A DNA stretch of 64,000 nucleotides from Miscanthus floridulus. Its lineage: Eukaryota > Streptophyta > Magnoliopsida > Poales > Poaceae. The stretch's first letter is position 1; every line of letters starts with the position of its first letter. The position numbers and the translations under genes were made by a program. The stretch covers positions 14,722,789 to 14,786,788 of the forward strand of contig NC_089593.1 in assembly GCF_019320115.1 (NCBI RefSeq), in the 5' to 3' direction. This document shows, piece after piece, positions 1-12,469 of the stretch. The notes beneath the pieces were generated by a model. The model had not been told where the DNA came from and ran no database searches. It was given only the letters and a program-made list of their open reading frames with translations.

Positions 1-3000
1 ATACTTTGTGGTGAAAAGAAGCCCTGCAGTCTTGACTTACAACTTCTACGACAAATCACGGGAAATTTCTCTGATGATCGAAGGATTGGTAAGGGTGGGT
101 GCGGACAGGTTTACAAGGTAAAATATTTCTTTTTTCCTTCATTTTCCATTGCTCCTTCAAGTTCCAGTCGGCAGAGCATGAGATTGGTTTAATGTTCATG
201 ACCATCATCAAATTTCAATTTAAACAGGGCATCCTGACAAATGGGGTGGTCGTTGCTGTTAAGAGGCTTTTAAATTGCCATACAATTGATCAAAAGATGT
301 TTCTTTCTGAGGTTGATAGCATGACCAAGGTTGGGCATCCAAATATAGTACGTTTTATAGGTTACTGTTCTGAAACAAAAGAAAAGGTATTTCAAATGCA
401 TGGAAAACCTGTTATGGCAGAGGAACGGGAAAGGTTACTTTGTTTCGAGTATATAAGAAAAGGAAGCCCTGACAACTATCTTACTGGTATGATAAGACCA
501 AAACTTCAGAACAGCTTGTCTTTATGATCCAATTTTTATTTATATTTCAACATCCTTCATATTTCCACTTCCACCTTTACCCTAGGGATGTAGGAAGTAT
601 TTTAGGTTCCATATCCTGCTTATTTCTTCTTTATTCCTGCAGACGAATTAAGGGGATTTGAATGGCAGACACGCTATCAAATAATTAAGGGAATCTGTTG
701 TGGCTTGCTTCATCTTCATGAGGAAAAGCGTATCCTGCACATGGACCTAAAACCTGCCAACATACTATTAAGTGACCAAATGGTGCCAAAGATTACAGAT
801 TTTGGACTATCAAGAATTGAGGGGATTTCACAAACTACGAGTGCACAACGTCTAATATCACTGTAAGCTACACATGAAGATACTACATCTACAATATACT
901 TCTTTTCTGAGATTTACTCCCTAGATCTTATATGACTTAATGTCTTTTATGGTGTCTTCATGCAGAGGATATTGTGCTCCAGAGTATATTGTAAATGGCA
1001 AAAGGTCATGGAAGTCAGACATTTATAGTTTAGGTGTCATAATGATAGAGTTGGTGACAGGAAGTAGGCAGATGCCAAATACAACCAAAGTAAGAGCGAC
1101 TTATCCCACGTTGCAAAAGTATAGTTGTTTTTTTTACACCAAGCATATGTTTTCCATAAAAACAATTTAGTTACATCATATCGAGTTGATGCAACCATCT
1201 TAAAACCACTTCTGACTCCTGTAAAAACAAATTGCAAACAACTTGCTAAAGTTTTACACAAACGAAGACACATTGATGACTATCAACCAGTCGAATAGAT
1301 CGCTACCTATGTGTCTAGGTAAAAAAAAACTCCTTAGGTAATTCTGATACAGAGAAAATCAAATGTTAATGGTAGTCATTAAATAAAATGAATAAAATAT
1401 ACTACATCTGGCCCAAAGAATGCAACTCTAGTTGTAGGAGAATAGAGTTGTGTGGAATTGGATGATTTGCATTGAGACTCTCTGGCGGTATATATTTATA
1501 TATATATATATATAGAGAGAGAGAGTTTACGTGACTTGGTGGTCAAGCCGGTACACCGGATTGTGATCCTAACTAACTCTATCCTAGTTGTGATATACTG
1601 TAACACCGTACCCCCTACAGTTAGATCGGAAGCTCCACAGTGAGACTGGAGAAGAACTCGAAGGTGGAAGCCGACGATCCAACAACACCCCTCCCGCAGT
1701 CTGATGCCAATGTAGGCAGCCGAGAGTGAGGGTGAAGCAGTCGTGGTCGAAGATGCCATGCTGGAGATAGCTATGGTTGACCTAGTCATGGTCAGGTTGG
1801 CGATAGCAAGGCGGTTGCACATGAAGCTACAGGCACAAAAGAGGTGCTAAGGTAATGACAGAGATATGTTGAGGCAGTCACCATGAAAGAGGGTGATGCT
1901 AAGTTCAACGTAGTTAGGGTTGTCGAGGACATAGATGAAAAACGCGATGCAATCAAGGCAAATGGGACATGAGCGGAAGGGTCGGTGCAGTCAAGGACCA
2001 TGGACGAAGCACGCGCCAGGGTTGCTAGTCTTGGGAACATGTTGAGGACGAAGGCACACACCAATATTTCCAATCCTTTCCATACTAGGCAGAGGGTCAT
2101 CCCAACCATACACTAGTGCCTAAGGAACTAGTAGAGGAGGCCTTGATGCTGTGGTGTGTAGAACAGCAGGGTAGAAGGTGTCGATGTAGCCCACTGTTGT
2201 CGGAAAGACGAAGTAGGTGGGGAAGAGACGACGATGTTAGTCACGAGGTTTTGCTAGATGAAGAAGCAGTGCAGGAGTGGATGCTCCTACTTGAAGGCGA
2301 TCAATCTAAACTTGTGCTCCTGCCTTATGTCAGAGACGAACAACTCGAACAACTTGACGAAGACCGGGTGTAGACAAGTGGCGCACCTGAAGCGCAATAC
2401 GATCGTCGATGCACATGGGAGGTGATGTAGATGCGAGTGGAATCATGGACGAGGCACTCCTATGAAGGTGTGTCTCCATCAGTGGCGAACATGGACGACA
2501 GTGCAGTGCATGGTTTTTGAGGCGTCGCCTAGGCGTTGAGGCATACCCCAGGCACGACAGGACACTACAGGGCTTTAGGTACGCCATATCGTCTAGGTGT
2601 TGCCTAGAAGGTGCCTATGCGTCGAGACGTACCCCTCGGTTCCAGGTTCCATGTTCCGCGGAACAGAAATTATTACGGTTATCTCGGTTCTAGTGCTCGG
2701 TTAACCGAAATAACCGAACTTACAGTCTAAAGACCCACAAGAATGCAGCCCAGCCCAATACACAGATAAACCCTACGTATAAATCCTCACTCACCTCCCC
2801 TCCCCAGCCTGCCGCACCCTAGCTGCCAGGTCCCGACCTGCGACCACGAGGCCGCGACCCCCATCCGGCCATCACGTCGCCTCTATTCCCCTCATCCCCA
2901 GCCCCCCAACCCGCCGCCCTTACTAGCTCACTCCTCTCCAGGTCGTCCTCCCCTCCACCGAATGGCCCGTTGGCCGCTACTTGCGCGAAGGCGATTCGCT

Positions 3001-6000
3001 CGGCGGCGGCGCATCGTGCGAGACAACGGCGTGCACGACAGTGCGAGACGGTGGCAGCGCGGCTCCCCATCGGCGCGTGGCAGGCCGTGAGCAGCAATGC
3101 GCGACGGCAGTAGCGGCTCCCCATCGGCGCGTGGCCCTCCAGCAATCAAAGCGCATGAAGATTCGGTTGTTTCGGTTCGGAACCGAAACCGAATCGAAAG
3201 AACCGAAAACAGAATTGACCGGTTCTGGTTTTTTTGGGAACCGATCAGTTCTAGGAACCAAATTTTCTAGGTAACCGAGGAACCGAACCGAAGAACCGAA
3301 TGCCCAGGCTGAATGGCAGCGCAGGGATGATGCGCGGTCTGATAGCGTGACGAGATGAATGAGGGCGATCCTAGTTAGTGGATCATCTGGGCCACAGTGG
3401 TGGTGAGGAATGACGAGGACAACACCAGGATATGTCATCTAATGTTGTGGCCTACGCTAGAACGGCGACAAGGTGGCAGATCAATTGGGTCTACCACCTA
3501 AGCAAGGGCGCTGCCCTAGTAGAGATCGGCCTCCCAAGGGTACACGGTGTGGAAGCGATGTCTTCTGCCCTAGATTGGAACTTGAACTCGTGATACTATG
3601 TAGGAGAATAGAATTGGGTAGAATTGGATGATTTGTATTGAGCCTCTCGGGAGTTTACATGACTTGACATACGGGGTGCCACTACAGTACCCGTGTTGAT
3701 AGAATTTTTGAAGTTGTGGGACCTTCTCTCGGATTTGACTCTGCAATATGAAGTAGATGATGCTCATATATGGCAATTCTCTAGTTCAGGAGTGTACTCT
3801 GCTAAATCTGCATATGAGGGATTTTTTATTGGGGCTGTACAGTTTGGGCCTTGGGAAATAATCTGGAAGAGCTGGGCACCAGGCAAATGCAAGTTCTTCA
3901 TGTGGTTAGTGGCACACAATAGGTGCTGGACTGCAGATCGTCTTGTTAAAAGAGGTCTGCCCCATCCTGAACGCTGCCCGTTCTGTGATCAAGCTAAGGA
4001 AACGATTGAACACCTATTGATCTCATGTGTCTTCTCCCGGCAAGTATGGTACAACATTATACATAAGGTCGGCCTACATGACCTCTCCCCCCAGCCTGAT
4101 GACAACTCCTTTGATGCATGGTGGGCAAGAACTAATTCTGGGGTTGATGACCAGACTAAAGAAAATCTCAATTCCATCATCATTGTGGGAGCTTGGTCCA
4201 TTTGGAATCATCGTAATCGATGTGTGTTTGATGGGATTCAACCGAGCCTAAATAGTGTTCTGGTTTCAGTAAAAGATGAGTTTCTCCTGTGGAGTTTGGC
4301 CGGAGCTCGGGGAATATCCAATCTCCTTGCTCTAGAGCCAGCCAATGTGTGAGTTCCTATCTAGTGGTCTTGGGTCAAGTTTGAATTTGAGAGAGAGGTA
4401 CAATATTAGATGTAAAAGGGTGTGTGTAGGTGTGTGGCTGTATGGGGTTTCTAAACCCACTCGTTTTTTCTTCTTAATATAATGAAACGCAGCTCTCATG
4501 CGTGTTCGAGAAAAAAAAAGTTTACATGACTTGGGGGGTCAAGCCATTTCATGAGATCGTAGTCCGAACAATCTTAAGTTTGAACAAATTTATTAAAAAT
4601 ATCACTATTTATTATACCAAATAATACCATTAGATTTCTCAAGGAATATATTTTTCATAGTAAACATATTTGGTGTCATAAATGTAGAAAATCTTTTATG
4701 TAAACTTGGTCAAATTTAAAATAGTTTGACTTTGGGCAAAACTAAAATCACACTCTTTCATTGACAAAGTTAATAAATACTTAGACGTTCTCTTTCTCAT
4801 TAATGGAAGGAAAAGATTTAAACTCGCTTATTTGGTGAGTCCGATCAACATTATTGCTCACACTTTTAAACATATCAGAAATACAATTTTAAATTAATGA
4901 TAATTATTATACCTGTGAAAAAGAAAATAATTAATTAAAGCGCACTTGCATGCCCTGACAAAAAAAGAGAACTAAAAAAACTAAAACTAATTCATCCTTG
5001 TTCAGCATCCACCAAGTGCACGATTATTTATTTGTGTGGTGTTAATTACTTCACGAGCAAACTCTATCGTATGTTTCTGAAAATTTTAAACTGTGTCCCA
5101 AACCACATATCGTATCATATTGGACATTGTTTCAGAGAAGGAAAAAAACTGTCATATACATTATTTTGAAGCAAATAGATATATTTTCGCAAGAATTGAA
5201 GGGAATCGTTGACTTCATTTCAAGCATATATGCACAATTTGGATTAAATATTTCAGTGCCAGGCAATCAAAGATTACCTTGATCTAAATGGTAGGTACTT
5301 CGAAGATGGAGGCATAGGTGGAGTAAATCATCAAAGCATATACCACTTATATGGTACCAAGTGAAAAAATGCCTCGAGTTGGCGGTGAGCTGCATGGAAC
5401 AAACCCCAATAAATAGACCATTTATATGGGACATTGTCCGTGAGCTCAACAAACTAGATAGCTGGGATGGTCAAATTAGAGAATCTTCATTAGAGAAGGT
5501 AAGCTCATATGTCTCAACAAAAGCCAATAATATCTCTTCTTAATATTATTTAATATATGATATACAACTCTGCTGCGTGTTCGAGAAAAAAAAAAAACGG
5601 ATAATCTACAAGTTGCAGTAACGCAGCTGTCTGTTCACTCGCAGATAATAATCTCCAGCTCGGATGACATGCTTGGCATTGAGCCGCTTGAGTTGTATTT
5701 TCCTCTTGCCAACGAGAAGCAGGTATCATGCTCAATTGAGCTGACAAATGATACAGATTATTACATGGCCTTTAGGATTGCAACGACAAGTCTACTCCCG
5801 TTCTCCATACAGCCAAATAAAGGCATTGCTGCACCACGATCCAAGTGTAGAGCCACTATAACATTGTCGGCGCAGCAGATGACACCGCTACATAATCACT
5901 GCGAGGAGGAGTTAACCGTGCAGAGCACCAGAGCTCACGCAAGTCTTACAGCTGTGGATGTAACTGATGATATGTTCAATGACGAGGGGGGTAATTCTCA

Positions 6001-6157
6001 GAGAAAAACTGATGAGGTGGATAAAGTGGTTGACGAGGTGAATTTAACAGTTGTTTTTGACGACACACCACTATTACACGAGGAACACCAAAAGGATCTA
6101 GCAAATTTAAGTGTTGAGATGGGATCACCAGGTATATCGTCTCAGCCTCTCTGGTAA
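1..6157 (+). CDS. Receptor-like cytoplasmic kinase fused to a C-terminal MSP (VAP-like) domain, copy 1 (5' partial)
   Basis: Predicted serine/threonine kinase with no visible signal peptide or membrane segment, joined to a major sperm protein domain. Exons by GT-AG sites and frame: 1-117, 228-486, 643-862, 966-1089, 5295-5498, 5645-6157; the start lies left of the window. Visible kinase parts are the P-loop [11 protein letters not shown], the lysine in VAVKRL, the catalytic loop [11 protein letters not shown] (Met where RD kinases have Arg, so non-RD), DFGLSR and the APE motif. The last exon reads [12 protein letters not shown], then [17 protein letters not shown], matching the VAP/MSP fold, and ends in an acidic tail. 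Exon number and phases equal those of the copy at 14983. The fourth intron is 4.2 kb because repeats landed in it. No stop or frameshift lies in the exons, so it may be active. Non-RD kinases are often immune-linked; that role is inference. Confidence 0.8.
1492..1526. repeat. TA/GA simple-sequence repeat
   Basis: A (TA)n tract passes directly into (GA)n inside the first member of the direct-repeat pair. The second member lacks it, so the tract expanded after the pair arose. Confidence 0.85.
3652..4533 (+). mobile_element. 5'-truncated LINE (zf-RVT end) with a perfect 15-bp TSD
   Basis: The insertion (3667-4518) is flanked by the same 15 bases, AGTTTACATGACTTG, at 3652-3666 and 4519-4533, and ends in an A-run after a TTAATATAATGAAACG 3' end, the hallmark of target-primed reverse transcription. 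An open frame to 4352 encodes the C-terminal zinc-binding module of plant L1-type reverse transcriptases: [28 protein letters not shown], then [18 protein letters not shown] and [12 protein letters not shown]. The endonuclease and RT core are absent, so this is a dead-on-arrival copy. The frame is intact, so the insertion is probably fairly young. It landed inside the second member of the direct-repeat pair at 1433-4545, dating it after that element. Confidence 0.85.
4546..5294. other. AT-rich intron remainder of kinase copy 1
   Basis: No open frame or repeat terminus was recognised. The stretch is AT-rich and ends in the acceptor before the exon at 5295 (GTACTTCGAAGATGG), which aligns with the exon at 16858 in copy 2. 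Confidence 0.5.
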
Positions 6158-6320
6158 GCATGCTTTTGATTTCTAAATTCTTTGCCAAAAAGTATTTAAA
6201 GCAGCCTGAAATTTTCCTTGATTACAAGAGTCATCAGACCCATCTGGAAATTGTAGGTGGGTTACAAACCAATAGTAGACGTAACCAGCAGTATATAGTC
6301 AAAAAGAGTAATTTATACTT

Positions 6321-6640
6321 ATGAGTGGTTCCTAAACTATGTTACATAATTCTCATTCAGGTCCCTAAACTATAAAATTACAGTTCTACACCCTTAATCT
6401 ATCTAATTACCCCATAACCTCAATCTTGGTCAAAAGCAGACACGCCACGAACCTAGAGTTGGCGCGCCAGTCCAGCGTGGAACTTGGCATATGGTCTACA
6501 TAGTGACTCTCCCTAACCTATTACATGATTCTCGTCCTGTTCCCCAAACTATGAAATCGCAGATCAAAGATCCCTAATCTAATTAATTAACACCAATGCC
6601 GGTCCAAAGCAGCCACACCCCACGCTACAACCCCAAGATT
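6321..6640. repeat. Diverged direct repeat, period ~178 bp
   Basis: A block CCTAAACTATGTTACATAATTCTC followed by CTATAAAATTACAG and GGTCAAAAGCAGACACGCC near 6321-6440 recurs in diverged form at about 6499-6620 (CTAACCTATTACATGATTCTC, CTATGAAATCGCAG, GGTCCAAAGCAGCCACACC). The wording resembles terminal regions of foldback transposons, but no inverted partner was seen. It lies just downstream of kinase copy 1. Confidence 0.5.
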
Positions 6641-6889
6641 GATGCAACAATCTAGCATATGTAAGTCAAACATGTGGGTCCATATAGTAGAAACTCATTT
6701 CTTCTCCCCTCTCTCCTCATGTTTATCTATCCCTCTCCTCTCTCCTCCCTACTAACATCCTGATGCACCTCATCAGTGTGCCATTGTGCTCATCTGCAGG
6801 CCTCCTTACTCTCTCACCTCACAAGGTTTCATCCACCTCCAGCCTCCAGGCCTGCGCCGGTGGCATGGGCCCTCTCCCACACGTAATAG

Positions 6890-7710
6890 TGTTGCCCGTC
6901 GGCTAAAGCGCATGATGTGGAACATGCGCACGAAGGTTGTCAGGATGAGCTGCCATATCTTCTATATCCCCCTGTCGCCTCATACTGCTCCCCAGCTCTC
7001 CTTGTCCATTGATAATTCTCACAGCCAAACGGTATGCACTCTTAACGGAAAACATCCCCGAATTCTCAAAATTCCATGCTACCACGTCACTGCAAGGCAT
7101 CATTATTAGGAAAGGATCCATTAGGATCATTTGTATTAGGAAAGGATCCATCAGGATCACTTGTATATTAGGATAGGATCCATCAGGATAAATCATAGCC
7201 TAGCTTCCTTGTGTTGTAGTACCTTCCTTGTACCACATGTTGACTACGGCTATATATATGACAGGCACCCCCACATTGGGTGTGTGGTGTAATTCCCATA
7301 CCTTTCTACAATCATAGATAGCTTGATTTTCAAATTTCAGCAATATCACACAAGTAAAAGTACCTCCTATAGTAAGAGTCGTTCCAAGAATAATTGTTGT
7401 GTGTTGATCAATCAAATGACTCCCATTTAATTCTGCACACTCGAGTACTACCCATTGGCTTCATGTTACATGGCCTTGTAACGAATTATCCCTCCATATT
7501 CTTGTTGACATCCCATCCCCAATACGCTTCATTACCCCTCGTTTGATCATTGTTAGAGATGCTCTAGAGCAACAAAAATCTAATGTGCCCTGCTTCAATA
7601 AGTTAGGGCATACAACCACAATAGTCTGTGACAAGAGATACTGTTGGAGTGGGATCATAGACAAGGAGAAAGCAAATCCCCTAAGAACCAAATTTAGCCC
7701 TAACATAATT
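6890..7710 (-). pseudogene. Minus-strand LINE reverse-transcriptase relic, interrupted
   Basis: On the minus strand, 7706 to about 7430 encodes RGVMKRIGDGMSTRIWRDN, the segment preceding the zinc module in plant L1-type RT proteins, and 7090 to 6900 encodes VAWNFENSGMFSVKSAYRLAVR, the start of that module. About 300 bp between them (7100-7420) does not continue the protein and contains a minisatellite, so an insertion probably split the relic. No complete domain survives. Confidence 0.6.
7104..7195. repeat. Three-unit minisatellite (~31 bp)
   Basis: Three near-identical units of the form ATTAGGAWAGGATCCATYAGG occur in tandem, each containing GGATCC. They sit in the insertion that splits the LINE relic at 6890-7710. 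Confidence 0.75.
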
Positions 7711-7722
7711 AGAAAAATAATA

Positions 7723-7826
7723 TTCCCCCAGTTCTAATAAGTTGTTTTAGTTTTTTAGGTACATATAACTTTTGCTATACACCTATAAAAGCCAAAATGA
7801 CTTAGAATTTAGAACGGAGAGATGAG
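7723..7826. mobile_element. Stowaway-like MITE
   Basis: The left end (CCCCCAGTTCTAATAAGTTGTTTTAG) and the reverse complement of the right end (CTCCGTTCTAAATTCTAAGTC) form terminal inverted repeats with the grass Stowaway consensus wording; TA dinucleotides flank both sides. About 100 bp long, non-coding. Confidence 0.5.
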
Positions 7827-8162
7827 TATATGCTAAGATGACAATCAATGAATCCTAACAAATCTTATTCTACCAATAACAACCGGGATCTTTTACCATA
7901 TATACCCTAACAATGTATTTACAAGCATGCACCATATTGCATGCGATGGACCATAAAATATAATTTTAGCGCAGGTGTTATATGAAGTATAAAGAATGAT
8001 TATTACTATCACCAACATCACTGATAGTGTTCATAACAGTTATTTTTTTGGATGTCAGGGATAATCAGTCAATAAAATTCGAAATAATATTTATAATCGG
8101 GGAACCCCTAGTCGCAAATCTTGTTATTTTTCACGTAAATACATGTGAATGAGGTTTCTGTA

Positions 8163-8187
8163 GCGCCCCCCCCCCCCCCCCCCCCCG
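8163..8187. repeat. Poly-C homopolymer run
   Basis: More than 20 consecutive C residues. Such runs are rare in plant DNA and error-prone in sequencing, so its length may not be exact. Confidence 0.8.
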
Positions 8188-8384
8188 CACAAAGCATTAG
8201 TTGCCTGTACCTCACTGAAGCTGATTGCTTCTAGAATTGGATATTTTTCCCTTTGATCATTTTGTCCAAAACTTTGAATAAATATTTGAGTATCTAAATA
8301 TGTTTGATGAAAAAGTATCAACTAGATGGTTGCAATTCTCATTGTTAGCTATAATTCCTATATGAAGTTATGTTGTCTCAACAT

Positions 8385-11300
8385 AGCAGGTCCCAAGCCC
8401 TAGTAAAGGAGGAGGGTTGTGATAAACGTGGCGAGCCAACGTTAAATAGCCATTCTAATGGAGATGAAACCCGAAAGAAAATCGTTGGGGCGTAACCCTC
8501 TTAGCGACGCGCCATATCGGAACCCGGATATGGTGTTAAATGAGCAAGGGCCGGGTCGTCACCCCCCGTGACGCGCCGTGTCGCGATCTGGGCACGGTGT
8601 CAAGTGAGCAAGGATCGGGTCGTCGCATCCTTAGTGGCGTGCTACATCGGCGTTCGGGTGTAGTGAAAAATGAGCAAGGGTCTTTACATCTGAGTCGACG
8701 GGTGCGAAGGGTAAGGAAGCTAGTCGAACCAACTAGGATCCGTTTAGACAGTTGGAATGTAGGGTCGCTTACAGGTAAGTTAAGAGAATTAGTTGATACC
8801 GCGATTAGGAGGCATGTAAATATATTATGCGTTCAAGAGACTAAATGGAAGGGTCAGAAGACGAAGGAGGTGGATAATACAGGTTTCAAGCTTTGGTACA
8901 CAGGGACAGTCGCGAATAGAAATGGAGTAGGAGTTTTGATTGATAAGAGCCTCAAGAATAGTGTGGTGGGAGTGAGAAGGCAAGGAGATAGGATTATCTT
9001 AGTCAAGCTTGTCATTGGTGATATGGTCTTGAATGTAATTAGTGCGTATGCCCCCAAGTAGGCCTCGACGAGAGTGCTAAGAGACAGTTCTGGGAAGACT
9101 TAGATGGCCTGATTAGAGCTGTACCTAGTAGTGAAAAGATTTTTATAGGAGATTTTAATGGGCATGTAGGTACTACAAGCGCAGGTTTCGAGGCAGTTCA
9201 TGGAGGTTTTGGGTATGGTAGTAGGAATCAGGAGGGGGAGGAAGTTCTGGACTTCGCGGTAGCTTTTGATCAGATGATAGCCAACACTTTCTTTAGAAAG
9301 AGAGTCTCATCTAGTGACCTTCAGTAGCGGACAACACTCTAGCTAGATTGACTTTATCCTCGCAAGAAAAAAGGACAAACGAGCATGCTTGGGTTGCAAG
9401 GTGATACCAGGGGAGTGTGTTGTTTCTCAACATAAGCTTTTGGTGGCAGACTTTCGTTTTCAGGTGCGTGCCCGTAGGGATAAACAAGCTAAGATTGAAA
9501 GAACAAAGTGGTGGAAACTGAAAGAGAAGACGTCAGAGGTATTCAGGGAAAGGGTTATCAAAGAGGTCTCTTGGAAGAAAGAAGAGGACATAAACAACAT
9601 GTGGGAGAAGATGGCAACCAATATTCGAAAGGTGGCCTTAGAGGTGTGTGGAGTAACCAAAGGAAGTGGAGGCGATGCTAAAGATACTTGGTGGTGGAAC
9701 GAGGAAGTCCAAATGGCTATTAAGGAGAAGAAAGAATGCTATAGACGCTTGTACCATGACAGGAGTGTGGATAACATAGAGAAGTACAAGGTGGCAAAGA
9801 AGACTGCAAAGCGAGCTGTAAGTGTGGCGAAGGGCGTACGAGGATTTTTACCAACATTTGAGTACGAAGGAAGGAGATAAGGACATTTATAGGATGGCTA
9901 GGGTTCGTGAGAGAAAGACAAGGGACTTCAACCAAGTTAAGTGCATTAAGGATGAAAGTGAACATCTCTTGGTGAAGGAGGATGAGATCCGACATCGATG
10001 GCAAGAGTATTTTGACAAATGGTTCAATGGTGAGAATACGGACACAACCTTTCAGTTGGATGACTCTTTTGAAGACACAATAGACACTTTGTGCGGAGAA
10101 TCTAAGAATCTGAGGTCAGAGAGACGTTGAAAAGGATAAAAGAAGGTAAGGCGATGGGACCGGTTGGTATCCCAGTCGAGGTGTGGAGATGCCTTGGGGA
10201 CAGCTATAGTATGGCTAACCAAGCTGTTTAATCATATTTTTTGATCGAACAAGATGCCTAACGAGTGGAGGAGAAGTATATTGGTATCGATCTACAAGAA
10301 TAAATGAGATATTCAAAGTTGTACTAATTACTGGGGAATTAAGTTGATGAGTCATACTATGAAGCTATGGGAGAGAGTTATCGAGCATTGCTTGATAGCA
10401 ATATCGTGGGTCTCTATGAACCAATTTGGTTTCATATCCGGAAGGTCAACCATGGAAGCCATTTTCTTAATAAGACAAGTTATGGAGCGGTATAGGGAGA
10501 AGAAGAAGGACCTATACATGGTTTTTATTGACTCGGAGAAGGCTTATGATAAAATACCAAAGAATGTTATGTGGTGGGCTTTGGACAAACATAAAGTCCC
10601 AATAAAGTACGTCGGGCTCATTAAGGACATATACAACAATGTTGTGATTAGTGTTCGAACAAGTGATGGAGACACGGATGACTTCCCGATTAGGATAGGA
10701 CTACATCAAGGGTCAGCTTTGAGCCCTTATCTGTTTGCCTTAGTGATGGATGAGGTCACAAGGGACATACAAGGGGACATCTCTTGGTGTATGCTTTTCG
10801 CGGACGATGTAGTGCTAGTTGATGAAAGTTGGACATGAGTGAATCAGAAACTGGAGTTATGGCGGGAGACTTTGGAGTCCAAAGGTTTTAGACTCAGTAG
10901 AACTAAAACTGAGTATATGAGATGTGACTTCGGCACTACTACTCGGGAGGAGGAAGATATTAGTTTAGAAGGTCAAGTAGTGCCAGGAAGGATACCTTTT
11001 GATATTTAGGATGAATGCTATAGAGAGACGGGGATATTAATGAAGATGTTAGCCATAGAATCAAAGCAGGGTGGATGAAGTAGCGCCAAACATCTGGTGT
11101 ACTATGTGACAAAAGGGTACCACAGAAGCTAAAAAGCAAGTTTTATAGGATGGCGATTAGACCTGCTATGTTGTATGGTGCAGAATGTTGGCCTACGAAA
11201 AGACGACATGTGCAACAGATAAGTGTCGCGGAAATGCGTATGTTGCGTTGGATTTGCGGTCATACAAGAAGGGATTTGCTGGACAGGACAGGCAGAAGCT

Positions 11301-11385
11301 GCCGGAGGAGAACTACCAAGGACGTCGTGCGTGCCTGCGTGGTGTGGCAGTTCAACCTAACCGGACTTTAGTTGGTCGCTAAAAC
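8385..11385 (+). mobile_element. RTE-type non-LTR retrotransposon, decayed
   Basis: Endonuclease and reverse transcriptase in several frames with frameshifts. The apurinic-type endonuclease shows DSWNVGSLTGK and CVQETKWKG (8742-8880), the GDFNGHVG box (about 9140-9165) and the QHKLLVADF catalytic His (about 9428). The RT shows FGFISGRSTMEAI, MVFIDSEKAYD, GLHQGSALSPYLFAL and FADDVVLVDE (10425-10835). Near 11160-11270 the C-terminal signature MLYGAECWPTKR...MRMLRWICGHTRRD is present but then breaks off, so the 3' end is deleted. Frame breaks near 9058, 9840 and 10130 and a stop at 10838 show it is not functional. Placement in RTE rather than L1 rests on this C-terminal wording and the absence of a CCHC module. 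Confidence 0.8.
8530..8690 (+). repeat. ~75-bp tandem repeats in the RTE 5' region
   Basis: The phrase GTGAGCAAGG(R)TCGGGTCGTCGC recurs about every 75 bp (near 8536, 8604 and 8670), with intervening GTGGCGYGCYRYATCGG. These are degenerate repeats in the leader of the RTE element. Confidence 0.6.
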
Positions 11386-12143
11386 TCCAGAGCAGAGGGC
11401 TCCAAGTGCCTGCTTCCCTGCCAATCAATGGAGAATTGGTACTTACATGCCCAGTAGGTTATTTCATTCATCGTCATGCACTTACAGTGTGTACTGTACA
11501 TTTACTGAGTGACGGTAACTGCCGTCACTGGGTAAGTAAGTTGTAAGAGCGTCCGCAGTGTGCGGTTCGATACCGGTCCTATCTTTTATGGAGCCGGGTC
11601 GATACATTGTGTCGCTGGTTCGGTGAAGAACCTGCTCCCATCGATCGAACCCGCTCCCATCCACCGTTCTCTCTCCTGCCGTTCCGGCCACGCCCACAGG
11701 AGTACAGGACGCCGCCCTTGCTACCAGTGTTTTTTTAATGTCGTGGGCTCCACTTATAGGTCCGGTGTTGGTTCGATACATTGCCACATTTTTAACAAGT
11801 GCCATCAAATCAACGGATAGAACCAGGGCCAATCCTATACACTGCTGATGCCCTAAGGGTGTCCTCAGCGGTGTTGTCGATTTCGACAGCTGACACGGAC
11901 ATGAGCAGATGTTGACCCATGCGTCAGGATTAATTAATAAAATCATTTTTCTCCACCAGTGGCTTCCAGTTGGCTGCCAGGGTAAAAAAGTTGCATGCAG
12001 CCATCACGTACAGTATTCATTTCCACCTGCTCCGCGCTAGCATCCAACAAATCGGTAGAGATTTACCCTTTTGCCTGTTCTCTCTCCTCCACATCAGTCC
12101 AAGCCTTCAGCCAGCGACGTCGATGACTGTTGGGAACACCCTA
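11386..12143. other. Intergenic stretch, no gene recognised
   Basis: Several overlapping open frames exist on both strands but none has a recognisable domain. Ends resembling AGAGCGTCCGCAGTGT (about 11547) and ACACTGCTGATGCCCTA (about 11838) could be a degenerate inverted-repeat element, but the match is weak. Confidence 0.3.
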
Positions 12144-12375
12144 GGCCTTGTTTAGATTGCAAGTTTTTTCACTCTCTCTATCACATCAAATCTTTGGACA
12201 CATGTATAGAGTATTAAATGTAGATAAAAAAAATAACTAATTACACAGTTTGATTGTAAATTACGAGACGAATCTTTTGAGTCTGGTTAGGCCATGATTG
12301 GACAATAATTGTCAAATACAAACGAAAGTGCTACAGTGCAAAATACTGATTTCTAACCCCAATCTAAACGAGGCC
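12144..12375. mobile_element. MITE with GGCCTTGTTTAGATTG termini
   Basis: Left end GGCCTTGTTTAGATTG and right end CAATCTAAACGAGGCC are inverted repeats with one mismatch. Both sides carry CTA, a possible 3-bp TSD as in PIF/Harbinger elements. About 232 bp, AT-rich and non-coding, with the internal GATTCGTCTCG-like block common in grass MITEs (here in inverse). Confidence 0.75.
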
Positions 12376-12469
12376 CTAATCATGATTCTGCAAGATGTAC
12401 AGTACTACAAGATCTTGTACAAACAGCGGCAGGTGGAAGTGACAGTGGAGATTCGCAGTCTTCCAGACT

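Larger units (their letters stand above)
1433..4545 (+). repeat. Pair of ~110-bp direct repeats bracketing 2 kb in the kinase intron (candidate non-autonomous LTR-type element)
   Basis: A segment starting TGTAGGAGAATAGA at 1433 and running to about 1549 recurs at 3599-3666, and its end continues after the LINE insertion (4534-4545, GGTCAAGCC). The two share a GAATTGGATGATTTG block and the AGTTTACRTGACTTG block. The 2 kb between them has no conserved domain; it includes AACCGAAC-rich stretches near 2640-2730 and 3168-3300 that pair in inverted orientation. The TG start and the spacing suggest terminal repeats of a small LTR-type element, but no primer site or TSD was found, so the class is uncertain. 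Confidence 0.4.

Noticed and set aside
8163..8187. Poly-C run as a G-quadruplex-type regulatory site
   Set aside because: A pure homopolymer in intergenic DNA is as likely a sequencing or assembly artefact; no gene is adjacent.
11546..11860. Possible inverted-repeat element
   Set aside because: The end match (AGAGCGTCCGCAGTGT versus TAGGGCATCAGCAGTGT reversed) is too weak and no target duplication was seen.
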